Counted from the stretch's first letter, positions 1 through 8,264 are shown. The stretch is DNA of 64,000 bases from Ancylomarina sp. DW003 (GCF_029029505.1 NZ_JAKJSD010000018.1:1-64000); one strand, 5' to 3'. The notes: a model not told the origin generated them from the letters alone. Made by a program: numbers and translations.

Positions 1-58
1 TTAGAATACATGCCTGTCACGCATGGGGTCGCGAGTTCGAGTCTCGTCCAGACCGCCA
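1..58 (+). tRNA. tRNA-Asp(GTC), 3' portion
   Basis: The 5' end lies outside the window. The visible part has an anticodon stem CATGC/GCATG closing the 7-nt loop CTGTCAC, so the anticodon is GTC (Asp). The T arm GCGAG/CTCGT closes a TTCGAGT loop, and the acceptor 3' strand is followed by a discriminator G and an encoded CCA that ends at 58. Confidence 0.93.
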
Positions 59-64
59 AAATAT

Positions 65-97
65 AAGCCTTCGATTCACATGAATCGAAGGCTTTTT
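65..97 (+). terminator. Rho-independent terminator after tRNA-Asp
   Basis: A perfect 14-bp stem (65-78 with 81-94) has a tiny loop and runs into TTTTT. It lies 7 nt after the tRNA CCA end. Confidence 0.85.
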
Positions 98-160
98 CCA
101 TTACAAGAATTAATTTTCTCAAGACTAGCAATACTAATACTTAACTTTCTTTAACTTGTG

Positions 161-195
161 TTGACTCCCATTAACTAAAGAAACACCTATGTTTG
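161..195 (+). promoter_or_regulatory. Promoter of sRNA copy 1
   Basis: TATGTTTG at 188-195 matches the Bacteroidota -7 consensus TAnnTTTG. TTGACT at 161-166 is a plausible upstream element, but the 24-nt gap after TTG is longer than the usual ~19-21 nt. The same arrangement and gap recur in copy 2. Confidence 0.6.
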
Positions 196-200
196 TAGTG

Positions 201-326
201 TAGAAACAAAACTATTTTTTTCATAAATAGAGCTGAGTCTTACTCCAAACGACTCAGAAAGTTTTTCATAGGTTAGATTTAGGTTAGTAAGAAAACTCAG
301 GTGGGGACCTGAGTTTTTTCTTTTTA
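201..326 (+). ncRNA. Candidate small RNA, copy 1 of a tandem pair
   Basis: This is a predicted ~120-nt transcript between a TAnnTTTG promoter and an intrinsic terminator, with no ORF. Hairpin 1 pairs CTATTT (212-217) with AAATAG (225-230) around the loop TTTTCAT. Hairpin 2 pairs CTGAGTC (233-239) with GACTCAG (251-257) around an 11-nt loop ending ACTCCAAAC. A linker follows with a second TTTTCAT (263-269) and two AGGTTAG repeats (270-276, 281-287). The terminator stem is 294-302/307-315 with loop GGGG. Compared with copy 2, the stems change only by base-pair-preserving substitutions, which supports a functional RNA. I do not recognise the family. The transcript start is inferred from the promoter. 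Confidence 0.75.
293..326 (+). terminator. Terminator of sRNA copy 1
   Basis: AACTCAGGT (294-302) pairs with ACCTGAGTT (307-315) around GGGG, followed by a T-rich tract to 325. Confidence 0.85.
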
Positions 327-404
327 CCCCAATCCCTTTTCACCTTTGAACAATCATTCACAAAAACTTCAATAGATATAAAGCTTAACCTTCTTTAACT
401 TGTA

Positions 405-439
405 TTGACTCTCATTAACTAAAGAAACACCTATGTTTG
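405..439 (+). promoter_or_regulatory. Promoter of sRNA copy 2
   Basis: TATGTTTG at 432-439 with TTGACT at 405-410. Sequence and spacing match the copy 1 promoter at a constant 244-bp offset. Confidence 0.6.
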
Positions 440-444
440 TAGTG

Positions 445-570
445 TAGAAACAAAACTAATTTTTTCATAATTAGGCTAAGCTCTACTCCAAACAGCTTAG
501 TAAGTTTTTTCATAGGTTAGATTTAGGTTAGTAAGAAAACTCAGGTGGGGACCTGAGTTTTTTCTTTTTA
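445..570 (+). ncRNA. Candidate small RNA, copy 2 of a tandem pair
   Basis: Homologue of the RNA at 201-326, offset by 244 bp. Hairpin 1 is CTAATT (456-461)/AATTAG (469-474) with the identical TTTTCAT loop. Hairpin 2 is CTAAGCT (476-482)/AGCTTAG (494-500) with a loop ending ACTCCAAAC. The linker with a second TTTTCAT and two AGGTTAG repeats (514-520, 525-531) is identical in sequence. One pair in hairpin 1 and three in hairpin 2 differ from copy 1, and each is compensated on the other strand of the stem. Loops and linker are conserved, so the single-stranded parts are the likely functional surfaces. Function unknown. Confidence 0.75.
537..570 (+). terminator. Terminator of sRNA copy 2
   Basis: Same stem-loop as in copy 1 (AACTCAGGT, GGGG, ACCTGAGTT) followed by a T-rich tract. 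Confidence 0.85.
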
Positions 571-704
571 CCCCATTCCCTGACAAACACTCTGTTAAAT
601 AATGAATTTCATTTTCCTCGGCTTAAAATAAATCAGACACAAAAGTCTTTTATTGAAATATTTTTCCCATTTTTAATAGGAAATAATTAAATATTAAGAC
701 TTTA

Positions 705-1916
705 ATGATGATAAAAGATTCTAAATCCGCAAATCGAATACAAGATTTACAGTTCTTTGGAGAATTTGGTGGTGTCAATCCATCTATTAGTGATTCTTCT
801 ACCTTTACTTTTTTACAAGCCAAAACTATGGCTGGTGTTTTCGATGGAGAAATTGAAGGTTGTTATTTATATTCCCGACATTGGAATCCCAGTAATCTAT
901 ATTTGTCGCAAGCTTTAGCACAAATGGAAGGTACTGAAAGCGCTTTAGTTACTTCTTCCGGGATGGCAGCAATTAGTTCAACTCTGCAACAAATATGTAA
1001 TTCAGGTGATGAAATTATTTCGAGTAGAACCATATATGGAGGCAGTTATGCACTTATGAAAAACTTTCTCCCAAAATTTGGAATCAATACCAAATTTGTA
1101 AACACAACAAACATTCAACAAGTCAAAAATGCCATTACCAAACATACCAAACTTATTTATTGTGAAACAATGAGTAATCCGATGTTAGAGATAACGGACA
1201 TCAGAGCTCTCTCAAAGCTTGCAAAAGAAAATAACTGCCTTCTTGTTGTTGACAACACCTTTTCCCCTCTTATCTTCTCTCCTGCCCAATTAGGAGCTGA
1301 TATCGTCATTCATAGTTTGACCAAATTTATCAATGGCATGAGTGATTCTGTTGCCGGTGTAATCTGTGCTAATCAAGAGTTCATAGATTCATTATATGAT
1401 GTTAATTCCGGAGCTGCTATGCTAAACGGTCCGGTTTTAGATAGCCATAGATCGGCAAGCATTCTAAAAAATATGAAAACACTACATATTAGAATGCAAC
1501 AGCATGCAAACAACGCATTAAATCTTTCTCAAAAACTAGAATCAGATGGATATCGAATTATTTACCCAGGTTTAGAAAGCCATCCACAAAACAAACTGGT
1601 ACAAGAAATTGGACATACGAAGTACGGTGCAGGTGGTCTTTTTGTAATTGATTTAAAAGATAAAGAAACAGCCAATCATTTTATGGAGCTTATGCAAGAA
1701 GCCAATGTAGGTTACTTGGCAGTTAGTTTAGGTTCATACAAAACGCTATTTAGTGCACCTGGATGCAGCACCTCATCTGAAATTCCTGAAGAAGAAAGAA
1801 TTCAAATGGGCTTAACCGATGGCTTGGTTAGAATATCTATAGGCTTAGATGATGACATAGATCGTACTTACTTGAAAATGAGTAAATGTTTGAAAGAAAT
1901 TTATCCCAAAGCATAA
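705..1916 (+). CDS. Trans-sulfuration family PLP enzyme (methionine gamma-lyase / cystathionine gamma-lyase-like)
   Basis: A 403-residue cytoplasmic enzyme of the Cys/Met metabolism PLP family, full length for that family (~380-400). Visible motifs are the substrate/PLP-phosphate segment YSR (56-58), SSGMAA (84-89), the Tyr that stacks on PLP in YGG (111-113), SNP (157-159), the pyridine-N-binding Asp in VVDNTFSP (183), and the Schiff-base lysine in SLTK (K207). Members do C-S bond elimination or gamma-replacement on methionine, cystathionine or O-acylhomoserine. Sequence alone does not fix which, although lyase is favoured by overall resemblance. A second ATG directly follows the first, so the start may be one codon later. 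The next gene begins 52 bp downstream and may be co-transcribed. Confidence 0.85.
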   Translation: MMIKDSKSANRIQDLQFFGEFGGVNPSISDSSTFTFLQAKTMAGVFDGEIEGCYLYSRHWNPSNLYLSQALAQMEGTESALVTSSGMAAISSTLQQICNSGDEIISSRTIYGGSYALMKNFLPKFGINTKFVNTTNIQQVKNAITKHTKLIYCETMSNPMLEITDIRALSKLAKENNCLLVVDNTFSPLIFSPAQLGADIVIHSLTKFINGMSDSVAGVICANQEFIDSLYDVNSGAAMLNGPVLDSHRSASILKNMKTLHIRMQQHANNALNLSQKLESDGYRIIYPGLESHPQNKLVQEIGHTKYGAGGLFVIDLKDKETANHFMELMQEANVGYLAVSLGSYKTLFSAPGCSTSSEIPEEERIQMGLTDGLVRISIGLDDDIDRTYLKMSKCLKEIYPKA

Positions 1917-1968
1917 AACTCGTCAAATAAAATTCATAACTTAATGTACGCTAACAAATACACACACA

Positions 1969-2772
1969 ATGCAAAAGGAAATATTTCAAAGGCTTTGGAA
2001 GGAGTATACTGATCAAAACCCTTCGGCACAACGCATTCACGATTTGTTTACTAAAGAAAACGAGATTGTTGAAAATGATCATGTTGCTTTTAGAACATTC
2101 GACGACCCACGAATGAATATCAAAATCCTATCGAAGAAATTTTTAAAAGCTGGATACAAATTTGTCGGGGAATATAAATTCGAAGATAAACACTTAAATG
2201 CTGTGCATTTAGAACATCCGGATGAAGAAAATGCACCAAGAGTGTTTATATCTGAATTAATTCTTTCTGAATTTTCAGAAGGTTTTCAAAAAACAGTTAA
2301 GAAAAGACTCAATTCGGTAGGCAATGCCTATTATAGTGATCCTGATTTAGTTCACAAGGGTAGCGTTTGGGCAAAACCATCCTATGCCGATTATCAAGCC
2401 CTCAGAAAAGAATCTGAATATGCAGCTTGGCTCTATGTTCATGGCTTTAGAGTTAATCATTTCACAGTAAGCATTAATGCTCTCAACAAATACGACACCA
2501 TTGAAAAAGTCAATCAATTTATAAAAGATAATGGATTCGAAATGAATTCTTCTGGTGGTGAAATTAAAGGTACTCCGGAGAAGTTATTGCAACAATCATC
2601 TACTTTATCGGAAATTATCAAAGTTGAATTTGAAGAAGGCATTTATGAAGTTCCTGCTTGTTTCTATGAATTTGCTATTCGTTATGCCAATGAAAATGGA
2701 CAAATCTTTTCTGGCTTTATAGCGGCCAATGCCAATAAGATATTCGATAGTACAAACTTTAGAGAGCAGTAA
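1969..2772 (+). CDS. DUF1338 family protein (2-oxoadipate dioxygenase/decarboxylase fold)
   Basis: A 267-residue protein with the DUF1338 signatures: HVAFRTF (H38), RVNHFTVS (H164) and FYEFAIRYA (E234). These are the positions expected for the two His and one Glu metal ligands known from the HglS/YdcJ branch, which decarboxylates and hydroxylates 2-oxoadipate in lysine catabolism. This is a shorter form than HglS, common in Bacteroidota. The metal site looks intact, so a non-heme iron oxygenase or related activity is plausible, but the substrate is unknown. No signal peptide, so cytoplasmic. It follows the PLP enzyme by 52 bp, which hints at joint amino-acid catabolism (inference). Confidence 0.75.
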   Translation: MQKEIFQRLWKEYTDQNPSAQRIHDLFTKENEIVENDHVAFRTFDDPRMNIKILSKKFLKAGYKFVGEYKFEDKHLNAVHLEHPDEENAPRVFISELILSEFSEGFQKTVKKRLNSVGNAYYSDPDLVHKGSVWAKPSYADYQALRKESEYAAWLYVHGFRVNHFTVSINALNKYDTIEKVNQFIKDNGFEMNSSGGEIKGTPEKLLQQSSTLSEIIKVEFEEGIYEVPACFYEFAIRYANENGQIFSGFIAANANKIFDSTNFREQ

Positions 2773-2794
2773 AGTACTTCTGGAATCAAATGAA

Positions 2795-2836
2795 GAAGCA
2801 AAGCCTTATAAATAGCTTTGCTTCTTTTTTTTTTTT
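2795..2836 (+). terminator. Rho-independent terminator
   Basis: GAAGCAAAGC (2795-2804) pairs with GCTTTGCTTC (2815-2824), followed by twelve T. It ends the 705-2772 unit. Confidence 0.9.
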
Positions 2837-2878
2837 AGAATATTGATATTTATTAGCTCTAAGAATGATTCTCGCTGT

Positions 2879-2886
2879 TATATTTG
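2879..2886 (+). promoter_or_regulatory. -7 box upstream of the M1 aminopeptidase
   Basis: TATATTTG matches TAnnTTTG. It overlaps the upstream in-frame TTG at 2884, which therefore cannot be the translation start if this box is used, and it supports the GTG at 2914. No clear -33 TTG at the right distance. Confidence 0.5.
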
Positions 2887-2913
2887 CAACAACAAACCAC
2901 AAAATCCAACATC

Positions 2914-5472
2914 GTGAAAACAATACAAACACTAGCGCTTTCAGTTTGCCTTATATTGACTGCCTGTAGTACTTCTCAAAAAAACCTTCCAGTTGAATCT
3001 GGCGTAGCAAAAACTCTGGCAGATTTTAGAAAAGAAAACATCTCGAGTTTAGAATATCAATTACAGTTTGATATTCCCGAAGGAAAAGAAGAAATCATTA
3101 CCGGGAAAAATAAAATCGTTTTCGCTTTAAAATCCACAAGCCAAGATCTTCAAATTGATTTCCGCGAAAATGTACAATCAATCAAATCAGTAAAATCAAA
3201 CGGAAAGCCTTCTGCTTTTCGATTCGAGTTGGAGCATGTCATTATTCCTAAATCTGAATTAAAAAAAGGATTGAATGAAATTGTGATTGAATTCATAGCA
3301 GGCAACACATCTTTGAATCGTAACGATGAATTCCTATATACTTTATTCGTTCCTGATCGTGCCAGAACAGCTTTTCCTTGTTTCGATCAACCAAATTTAA
3401 AAGCAAATTTTGAATTAACTCTTAGCATTCCTTCACATTGGAAGGCTATGGGAAATGGTAAATTAATATCGCAAAAAGAAAATGGCAAAAGAACAACTTA
3501 TAAGTTTCTAAAGACAAAGCCACTCCCAACTTATCTTTTCTCTTTTGTAGCCGGACAATTTGAAACAATCACACGTGAATACAAGGGGAAAAAGCATACC
3601 ATGTATCACCGGGAGACTGATTCTGAAAAATTAGCTAACAATACCGATGAAATTTTCCGTGTCCTTTTCGAATCATTAGATTGGTTAGAAGCATACACTG
3701 ATGTACCCTATCCTTTTGCAAAATATGACATTGTTGTCATTCCATCATTTCAATATGGAGGTATGGAACACACAGGAGCAACCTTATACAATGCCTCTAA
3801 GCTATTCTTAGACAAGAATGCCTCTAATAGCAGTATTCGATATCGTGCAAACTTAATAGCCCACGAAACGGCTCATATGTGGTTTGGCGATTTAGTTACC
3901 ATGAAATGGTTCGATCAGGTTTGGCTAAAAGAGGTCTTCGCCAATTTCCTTGCAGATAAAATAACAAACCCAAGCTTCCCAAACATGAACCACGACTTGA
4001 AATTTCAAATGGCTCATGTTCCAAGCTCCTTTAGCGTAGATCGCACAACAGGTGCTAACCCTATCAATCAGGTTTTACCAAACCTTAAGGATGCCGGAAC
4101 TGTGTATGGCGCGATTATCTACCACAAATCGCCAATTGTGATGAATATGCTTGAGAATATTACTGGTGAGGAAGCTTTAAAAAAAGGCCTGCAAGCTTAT
4201 ATGAAGAACTATGCTTATGCTAATGCAAGTTGGGAAGATTTGATCTCTATTTTAGATGACACAACCCCTTTCGATTTGAAACAATGGAGTAAAGTTTGGG
4301 TTGATAAAGCAGGTCGTCCACATATTTCAATCGACATTCAAAATGAGAATAATAAAATTAAGCAATTAAGCATTTCTCAAACAGACTCAAAAGGTACAGC
4401 CGGAGATTGGACACAAGATCTAAACTTGATCTTTGGTTACAAGGATGATAGCAAGTACATAAACCTTAATATGGATAAGGCTAAAATTGCTATTAAAGAA
4501 GCTATAGGGATGGATACACCTGATTATATTATCCCTAATTCAAAAGGTGATGCTTATGGATTTTTCCAGCTAGACGATAAGAGCAAACGTTACCTTTTAG
4601 AGAATTTTGATGGCATTAAAGATGATTTGGTACGAGGAATTGCTCTAATCAACCTTTACGAAAACTTACGTGAAGGCTTTGTAAGTGGAAACGAATTTGT
4701 AGAAGCAATTGAAAAGCAGATTTCGAAAGAACAAAATGTTTTAGTTCTTGAACGTATGCTTTCTTATTTAAAATCGGCCTATTGGTTAGATTTAAATATC
4801 GAAGAAAGAAAACTACTGACGAAGAAATTAGAAGATAGCTTATGGATTCGCTTAAGCTTAGAGAAAGACATGAGTAAAAAATCTAGTTTGTATTCTGCCT
4901 TTGCAAGTATTGCACAAAGCCCAAATCGATTGGAACAACTTTATAAGGTTTGGAAGGAAGAAATTGCCATTGGTGGTTTTAGTCTTTCAGAAACGAAAGC
5001 AACTTCATTGGCATGTAACTTAGCTATTAAAATGCCGGAAAAAGCTGAGGAACTAGTTAAAACTCAAACCGAGCGAATTAAGAATCCTGATCGTAAAAAG
5101 AAAATGAACTTTGTTTCACCATCTCTTTCGGCAGATCCGCAAGTGCGTAAGGAATTTTTTGAAAGCTTGAAAAAAGAGGAGAACAGACAAATTGAACGTT
5201 GGGCGCTCGAAGCACTGCGTCATTTAAATCACCCTTTACGCGAAAAAGAAGCTCTCACTTATCTGCCTGAAGCTCTTGAATTACTTAAGGAAATTCAGGT
5301 GACTGGTGATATTTTCTTCCCTTATAATTGGCTAAGTGCATCATACAGTGGTTTTCAATCGAAAGAAGCTGGAGATATCACCCGAAAATTATTAGAGGAA
5401 CATCCTGACTATCCTGAGAATCTAAAATTGAAGATTCTTCAAGCATCAGATTTAGTACTTCGAAAAAAATAA
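2914..5472 (+). CDS. M1 family zinc aminopeptidase, lipoprotein
   Basis: An 852-residue exported peptidase. The start is taken as GTG 2914: it gives a compact lipoprotein signal MKTIQTLALSVCLILTAC with the lipobox Cys at 18, and it lies downstream of a -7 box. The M1 N-terminal beta domain precedes the substrate-recognition motif GGMEHTG (the family's GxMEN with His for Asn) and the zinc site HETAH (317-321), with the third ligand Glu 18 residues on (E340, in KEVFANF). A long helical C-terminal region follows. It removes N-terminal residues from peptides at the cell envelope. A monocistronic unit is likely, with terminators on both sides. The His replacing Asn in the exopeptidase motif may alter N-terminus binding. 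Confidence 0.9.
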   Translation: MKTIQTLALSVCLILTACSTSQKNLPVESGVAKTLADFRKENISSLEYQLQFDIPEGKEEIITGKNKIVFALKSTSQDLQIDFRENVQSIKSVKSNGKPSAFRFELEHVIIPKSELKKGLNEIVIEFIAGNTSLNRNDEFLYTLFVPDRARTAFPCFDQPNLKANFELTLSIPSHWKAMGNGKLISQKENGKRTTYKFLKTKPLPTYLFSFVAGQFETITREYKGKKHTMYHRETDSEKLANNTDEIFRVLFESLDWLEAYTDVPYPFAKYDIVVIPSFQYGGMEHTGATLYNASKLFLDKNASNSSIRYRANLIAHETAHMWFGDLVTMKWFDQVWLKEVFANFLADKITNPSFPNMNHDLKFQMAHVPSSFSVDRTTGANPINQVLPNLKDAGTVYGAIIYHKSPIVMNMLENITGEEALKKGLQAYMKNYAYANASWEDLISILDDTTPFDLKQWSKVWVDKAGRPHISIDIQNENNKIKQLSISQTDSKGTAGDWTQDLNLIFGYKDDSKYINLNMDKAKIAIKEAIGMDTPDYIIPNSKGDAYGFFQLDDKSKRYLLENFDGIKDDLVRGIALINLYENLREGFVSGNEFVEAIEKQISKEQNVLVLERMLSYLKSAYWLDLNIEERKLLTKKLEDSLWIRLSLEKDMSKKSSLYSAFASIAQSPNRLEQLYKVWKEEIAIGGFSLSETKATSLACNLAIKMPEKAEELVKTQTERIKNPDRKKKMNFVSPSLSADPQVRKEFFESLKKEENRQIERWALEALRHLNHPLREKEALTYLPEALELLKEIQVTGDIFFPYNWLSASYSGFQSKEAGDITRKLLEEHPDYPENLKLKILQASDLVLRKK

Positions 5473-5494
5473 GAAACAAAAGGATAAAGAACCC

Positions 5495-5533
5495 AAACTC
5501 CCCTTCTATTTTTAAAGAAGGGGAGCTTTAACT
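5495..5533 (+). terminator. Terminator after the M1 aminopeptidase
   Basis: CTCCCCTTCT (5498-5507) pairs perfectly with AGAAGGGGAG (5516-5525), followed by a T-rich stretch. Confidence 0.75.
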
Positions 5534-5616
5534 TTCTAAATTTTAAGTGAGAATTACTTTTAACAAATTGCAGAGGTTACTATAAACCCAAAGAGGAATG
5601 CTCTGCAAGGAAAGAT

Positions 5617-6060
5617 CTAAAATTTCTGTATCACTAACACCCCTCCTAGAATTAGAAGAACACCAGCAATGCGTCCCCAGTTAACTGGTTGAACAGGTAT
5701 TCCAAACATTCCAAAATGATCCAGTATTAATGAGAATACCAATTGACCACATACAATTAAACTGAAACTTAAAGCCGCTCCCAATCGAGGAATCAGAAAA
5801 ATAATGGAACCAACAAACATGGCTCCCATTAGTCCTCCAATCCAGACATAAATTGGAGCTTCTTTAAATACTTTCAATAAATTATTTGGTATTCTACTCC
5901 CCAAAATCACGATAAAAAGCACAACGCCACCCACCATAAAATTTACCAAAGCAGCCATTATGGGGGCTTTTAAAAATCCCCCCAGCTTAGCATTAATACT
6001 TGCTTGTAAGGGTAGTAAACAACCAACGGCAAAAGCCAACAACATCAAAAAATATCTCAT
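5617..6060 (-). CDS. YdcZ/DUF606-type small DMT-family membrane transporter
   Basis: A 147-residue, strongly hydrophobic protein with about five predicted membrane segments (roughly 4-22, 34-53, 71-90, 98-112 and 128-145). The N-terminal LLPLQASINAKLGG motif is typical of the YdcZ (DUF606) family, half-size members of the drug/metabolite transporter superfamily that act as homo- or heterodimers. The substrate is unknown. It is isolated on the minus strand; the hairpin at 6126-6168 separates it from the gene upstream. Confidence 0.8.
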   Translation of the reverse strand: MRYFLMLLAFAVGCLLPLQASINAKLGGFLKAPIMAALVNFMVGGVVLFIVILGSRIPNNLLKVFKEAPIYVWIGGLMGAMFVGSIIFLIPRLGAALSFSLIVCGQLVFSLILDHFGMFGIPVQPVNWGRIAGVLLILGGVLVIQKF

Positions 6061-6125
6061 GTATCTATAGAATTAGACTGCAAATATAGAGATTTTAAAA
6101 AGGCATCTATTGATCATATCTATTT

Positions 6126-6168
6126 TATAAAAAAAGAGGGTAACTCATATCTTTGAGTTACCCTCTTT
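6126..6168 (-). terminator. Strong terminator after the DUF1842 gene
   Basis: AAAGAGGGTAACTCA (6133-6147) pairs perfectly (15 bp) with TGAGTTACCCTCTTT (6154-6168). On the minus strand it runs into a T tract (6126-6135), placing it just after the stop of the gene at 6189. Confidence 0.88.
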
Positions 6169-6188
6169 ACTTCGCTAAATTTATGAAA

Positions 6189-6656
6189 TTAAACTACAGC
6201 TTCTTTTTCGTTTGTCTTAACAATTGAAGCTAACCTATCGATATTCTGAGCTTCGTTATCAACGATTAATTCAACTTTGGCATGATTTACCTCGTGCCAA
6301 ATATTATCTATACAATATTTATAATTTGCAACACCTTTTTGCCAGTTCTCATCAAGAACAATACGTAAGCTTAAATTCTTATGTATTTGAGGTACATCAT
6401 GAATCATTGGTTGGAAAGGAGATACACCTTCAGCAACAACAAGAATACTGCATGATTCCATGGTACACATATAATTATAATCGCCCTGAAGTTCTGAGAT
6501 AATATCCCTAGGAGGATTGGTAGCCTGTGTCATATGTGCCACACCAGTTACTCTTTTGTTTACTGTGTTAACTGTTAAATTCAAATTCAGATCTACTCCA
6601 CCTGCTAGACCACTTGAGATTCTGTAACATGCATTAAATAAACCTACATTTTTCAT
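6189..6656 (-). CDS. DUF1842 domain protein
   Basis: A 155-residue soluble protein with no signal peptide. The N-terminal VGLFNACY, then LNLTVNTVNKRVTGVAHMTQATNPP (about 24-50), matches the DUF1842 pattern, a small beta-rich domain of unknown function. The C-terminal ~30 residues (IVDNEAQNIDRLASIV) are helical. The start is supported by a ~240-bp upstream region homologous to that of the gene at 7938-8264, with the ATG at nearly the same distance from a conserved leader element. The two genes are therefore probably co-regulated. The terminator at 6126 ends the unit. No biochemical role is known to me. Confidence 0.7.
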   Translation of the reverse strand: MKNVGLFNACYRISSGLAGGVDLNLNLTVNTVNKRVTGVAHMTQATNPPRDIISELQGDYNYMCTMESCSILVVAEGVSPFQPMIHDVPQIHKNLSLRIVLDENWQKGVANYKYCIDNIWHEVNHAKVELIVDNEAQNIDRLASIVKTNEKEAVV

Positions 6657-6900
6657 TTTAGTTGTATTAATAGTATTCTCCTACTCTATTAAAGGCTTTT
6701 CGGTTTCCACCTTCAAGTCATAATTGAATTTTTAAGACTTTGTCTAACGAATTTCGGAAACAATAAGGAGAAAAAATATATCACGATATATCAGTAATTA
6801 ATCAAGCATAATTGATCGTTTATCAAGACATTTGCAAATGCATGTGAATTAGAATATAACAATCTGATTAGGTCGCAAAATACAAGGCAATTATTCCTTC
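6657..6900 (-). promoter_or_regulatory. Upstream region shared with the 108-residue gene (copy A)
   Basis: Read on the minus strand it holds, in order: a conserved AATCAGA, a promoter-like TGCATTTG (about 6833-6840), an inverted repeat TATATC-AC-GATATA around 6780-6795, and a leader element AGGTGGnnnCCGAAAA...AGAGTAGGA that ends ~23 nt before the ATG. The same elements in the same order precede the gene at 7938-8264. The gap from here to about 7350 shows no gene I can support. Confidence 0.6.
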
Positions 6901-7350
6901 GGAAAGGATTCTATTATCAATATTTTTTTATTTCATTACACTTCACAGACTCGTCGACAAAGAAATTATAAAAAAACTTATAGCCTTAAATGGCATTGGA
7001 GCGTGAACAATGCTAATATTATTTTTTCGCATTGTTCTGATGTTATCAGCCATAGCGATTGAGTATAAGAATTTGAAGTCTATATCCAACAATTTTAAGT
7101 TTGCAAAACAGTTATATCGCATTAATTTTGAGACTTACAAAGAAAGTAAACGTGAAATAGTTGAAGGACAACAGATCAGATGTGTAATATTCAAAATTAA
7201 GACAGATCGTTAAGTCTACATCAATTCTAAAATCATTATTCACTATAATGATAGTAGAAACTAATAAACAAAAGGATATTTAACAGATGTTGAAAGGAGA
7301 AAGTTCATTACCTATTTTATATGTCAATAAGTGTATGAATAAAGAATTTA

Positions 7351-7830
7351 TTAATTACCAACTAATAAAACAGAAATAATTGCAGGGCTTATGGAATCTG
7401 TTACATTTGAAATTAATAGTTTGCTTCCTCTCCAGTCTTTAGATAAAAAGAAATTTGAATCTGGCATATTAGGTGGTAGTGATTTAAATAAACTTTCTCC
7501 ATTTCCTTGCAAATAAAAATAGCTCCTATTTTTTCCAGATATATTAATAATTCTCAATAACATTTCGGATCCATTATTGGTTTGAAAGTGAAGACTCTCA
7601 TTGCTATTAATATGAATAATAGGTAACTTTTTAATGCTAAATTTATTTCGCCAGCTAGAATCTGATCCAATGTAATAATTGGAAGTGTCTGGCTTATCCC
7701 AATCAAAAAATGAATATTTATGGTAGAATGATTCATTATCTTTATCAGAAGTATGTCTGAGAGAACATGAATAATTTACAAGTATTACAATAATGAATAT
7801 TTTGAACAAGCTGTGCTTTTGTACATTCAT
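7351..7830 (-). CDS. Hypothetical lipoprotein
   Basis: A 159-residue protein with an N-terminal signal and a lipobox-like LVNYSC (Cys 22), so probably a membrane-anchored extracytoplasmic lipoprotein. The mature part is Ser/Asn-rich and predicted mainly beta (LHFQTNNGSEMLLRIINISG, SYFYLQGNGESL). I do not recognise a domain. It lies downstream of the 108-residue gene on the same strand but does not share its leader. Base composition is as AT-rich as its neighbours. Real gene likely, function unknown. Confidence 0.55.
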   Translation of the reverse strand: MNVQKHSLFKIFIIVILVNYSCSLRHTSDKDNESFYHKYSFFDWDKPDTSNYYIGSDSSWRNKFSIKKLPIIHINSNESLHFQTNNGSEMLLRIINISGKNRSYFYLQGNGESLFKSLPPNMPDSNFFLSKDWRGSKLLISNVTDSISPAIISVLLVGN

Positions 7831-7880
7831 TGTTCAAGTCTAAGTTATAGAGGGTGGTGATTAAAAATTTGTCTGTTGAA

Positions 7881-7920
7881 AATAAAGAGCTCAATTGAAT
7901 TGGTATTCGCATGAGCTCAT
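7881..7920 (-). terminator. Possible terminator after the 108-residue gene
   Basis: GAGCTCA (7887-7893) and TGAGCTC (7912-7918) form a 7-bp stem with an 18-nt loop. The minus-strand product then reads TTTATTTTC. It lies 18 bp after the stop at 7938. Confidence 0.45.
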
Positions 7921-7937
7921 TATTTATATGTAGAAAA

Positions 7938-8264
7938 TTAACTTATTTTGATCTTACAGTCCGCATTAGGATCACTCAGGTTCGTAATTGTAATACGTTG
8001 ACCTTTTATATCCGAACTGCCACGTAATGTTGCCGTTGGTTGATTAGGTTGCATGGTGTGTTGTCCGTTAAGTTTACCATCGCCTAACATTGCATCTTCA
8101 GGAGCACCATTAACTTGAAAAATCAAGATATCTGTACGTGAAGGATTACTAAAAGCATAGGTCGAACGTGTTCCGTTGGCACCTATCCATGTACATTGTT
8201 GGGTATTATTGATTACAGCTTCACCTTGCTTATCAATAACGGGGTCTTTAGTTATAACAGCCAT
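7938..8264 (-). CDS. Unknown 108-residue cytoplasmic protein, co-regulated with DUF1842
   Basis: I choose ATG 8264 (protein MAVITKDPVIDKQ...). An in-frame start at 8354 exists, but the extra 30 codons would run through the leader shared with the DUF1842 gene, which ends just before 8264. The protein has no signal peptide and is rich in Thr, Asn, Gly and Asp with alternating hydrophobics, suggesting a small beta sandwich. Two Cys are present (QCTWIG and ADCKI). No family is recognised. It is downstream of the kinase on the same strand and separated from it by the leader region, so it has its own promoter. Confidence 0.6.
   Translation of the reverse strand: MAVITKDPVIDKQGEAVINNTQQCTWIGANGTRSTYAFSNPSRTDILIFQVNGAPEDAMLGDGKLNGQHTMQPNQPTATLRGSSDIKGQRITITNLSDPNADCKIKIS

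Noticed and set aside
139-581. Tandem repeat read as a mobile-element or MITE insertion
   Set aside because: The units have promoter, covarying hairpins and terminator in order and no terminal inverted repeats or target duplication.
7010-7213. 67-codon plus-strand ORF
   Set aside because: No recognisable domain, skewed Lys/Ile-rich composition, no promoter, and no conserved neighbour. Random AT-rich DNA gives such frames.
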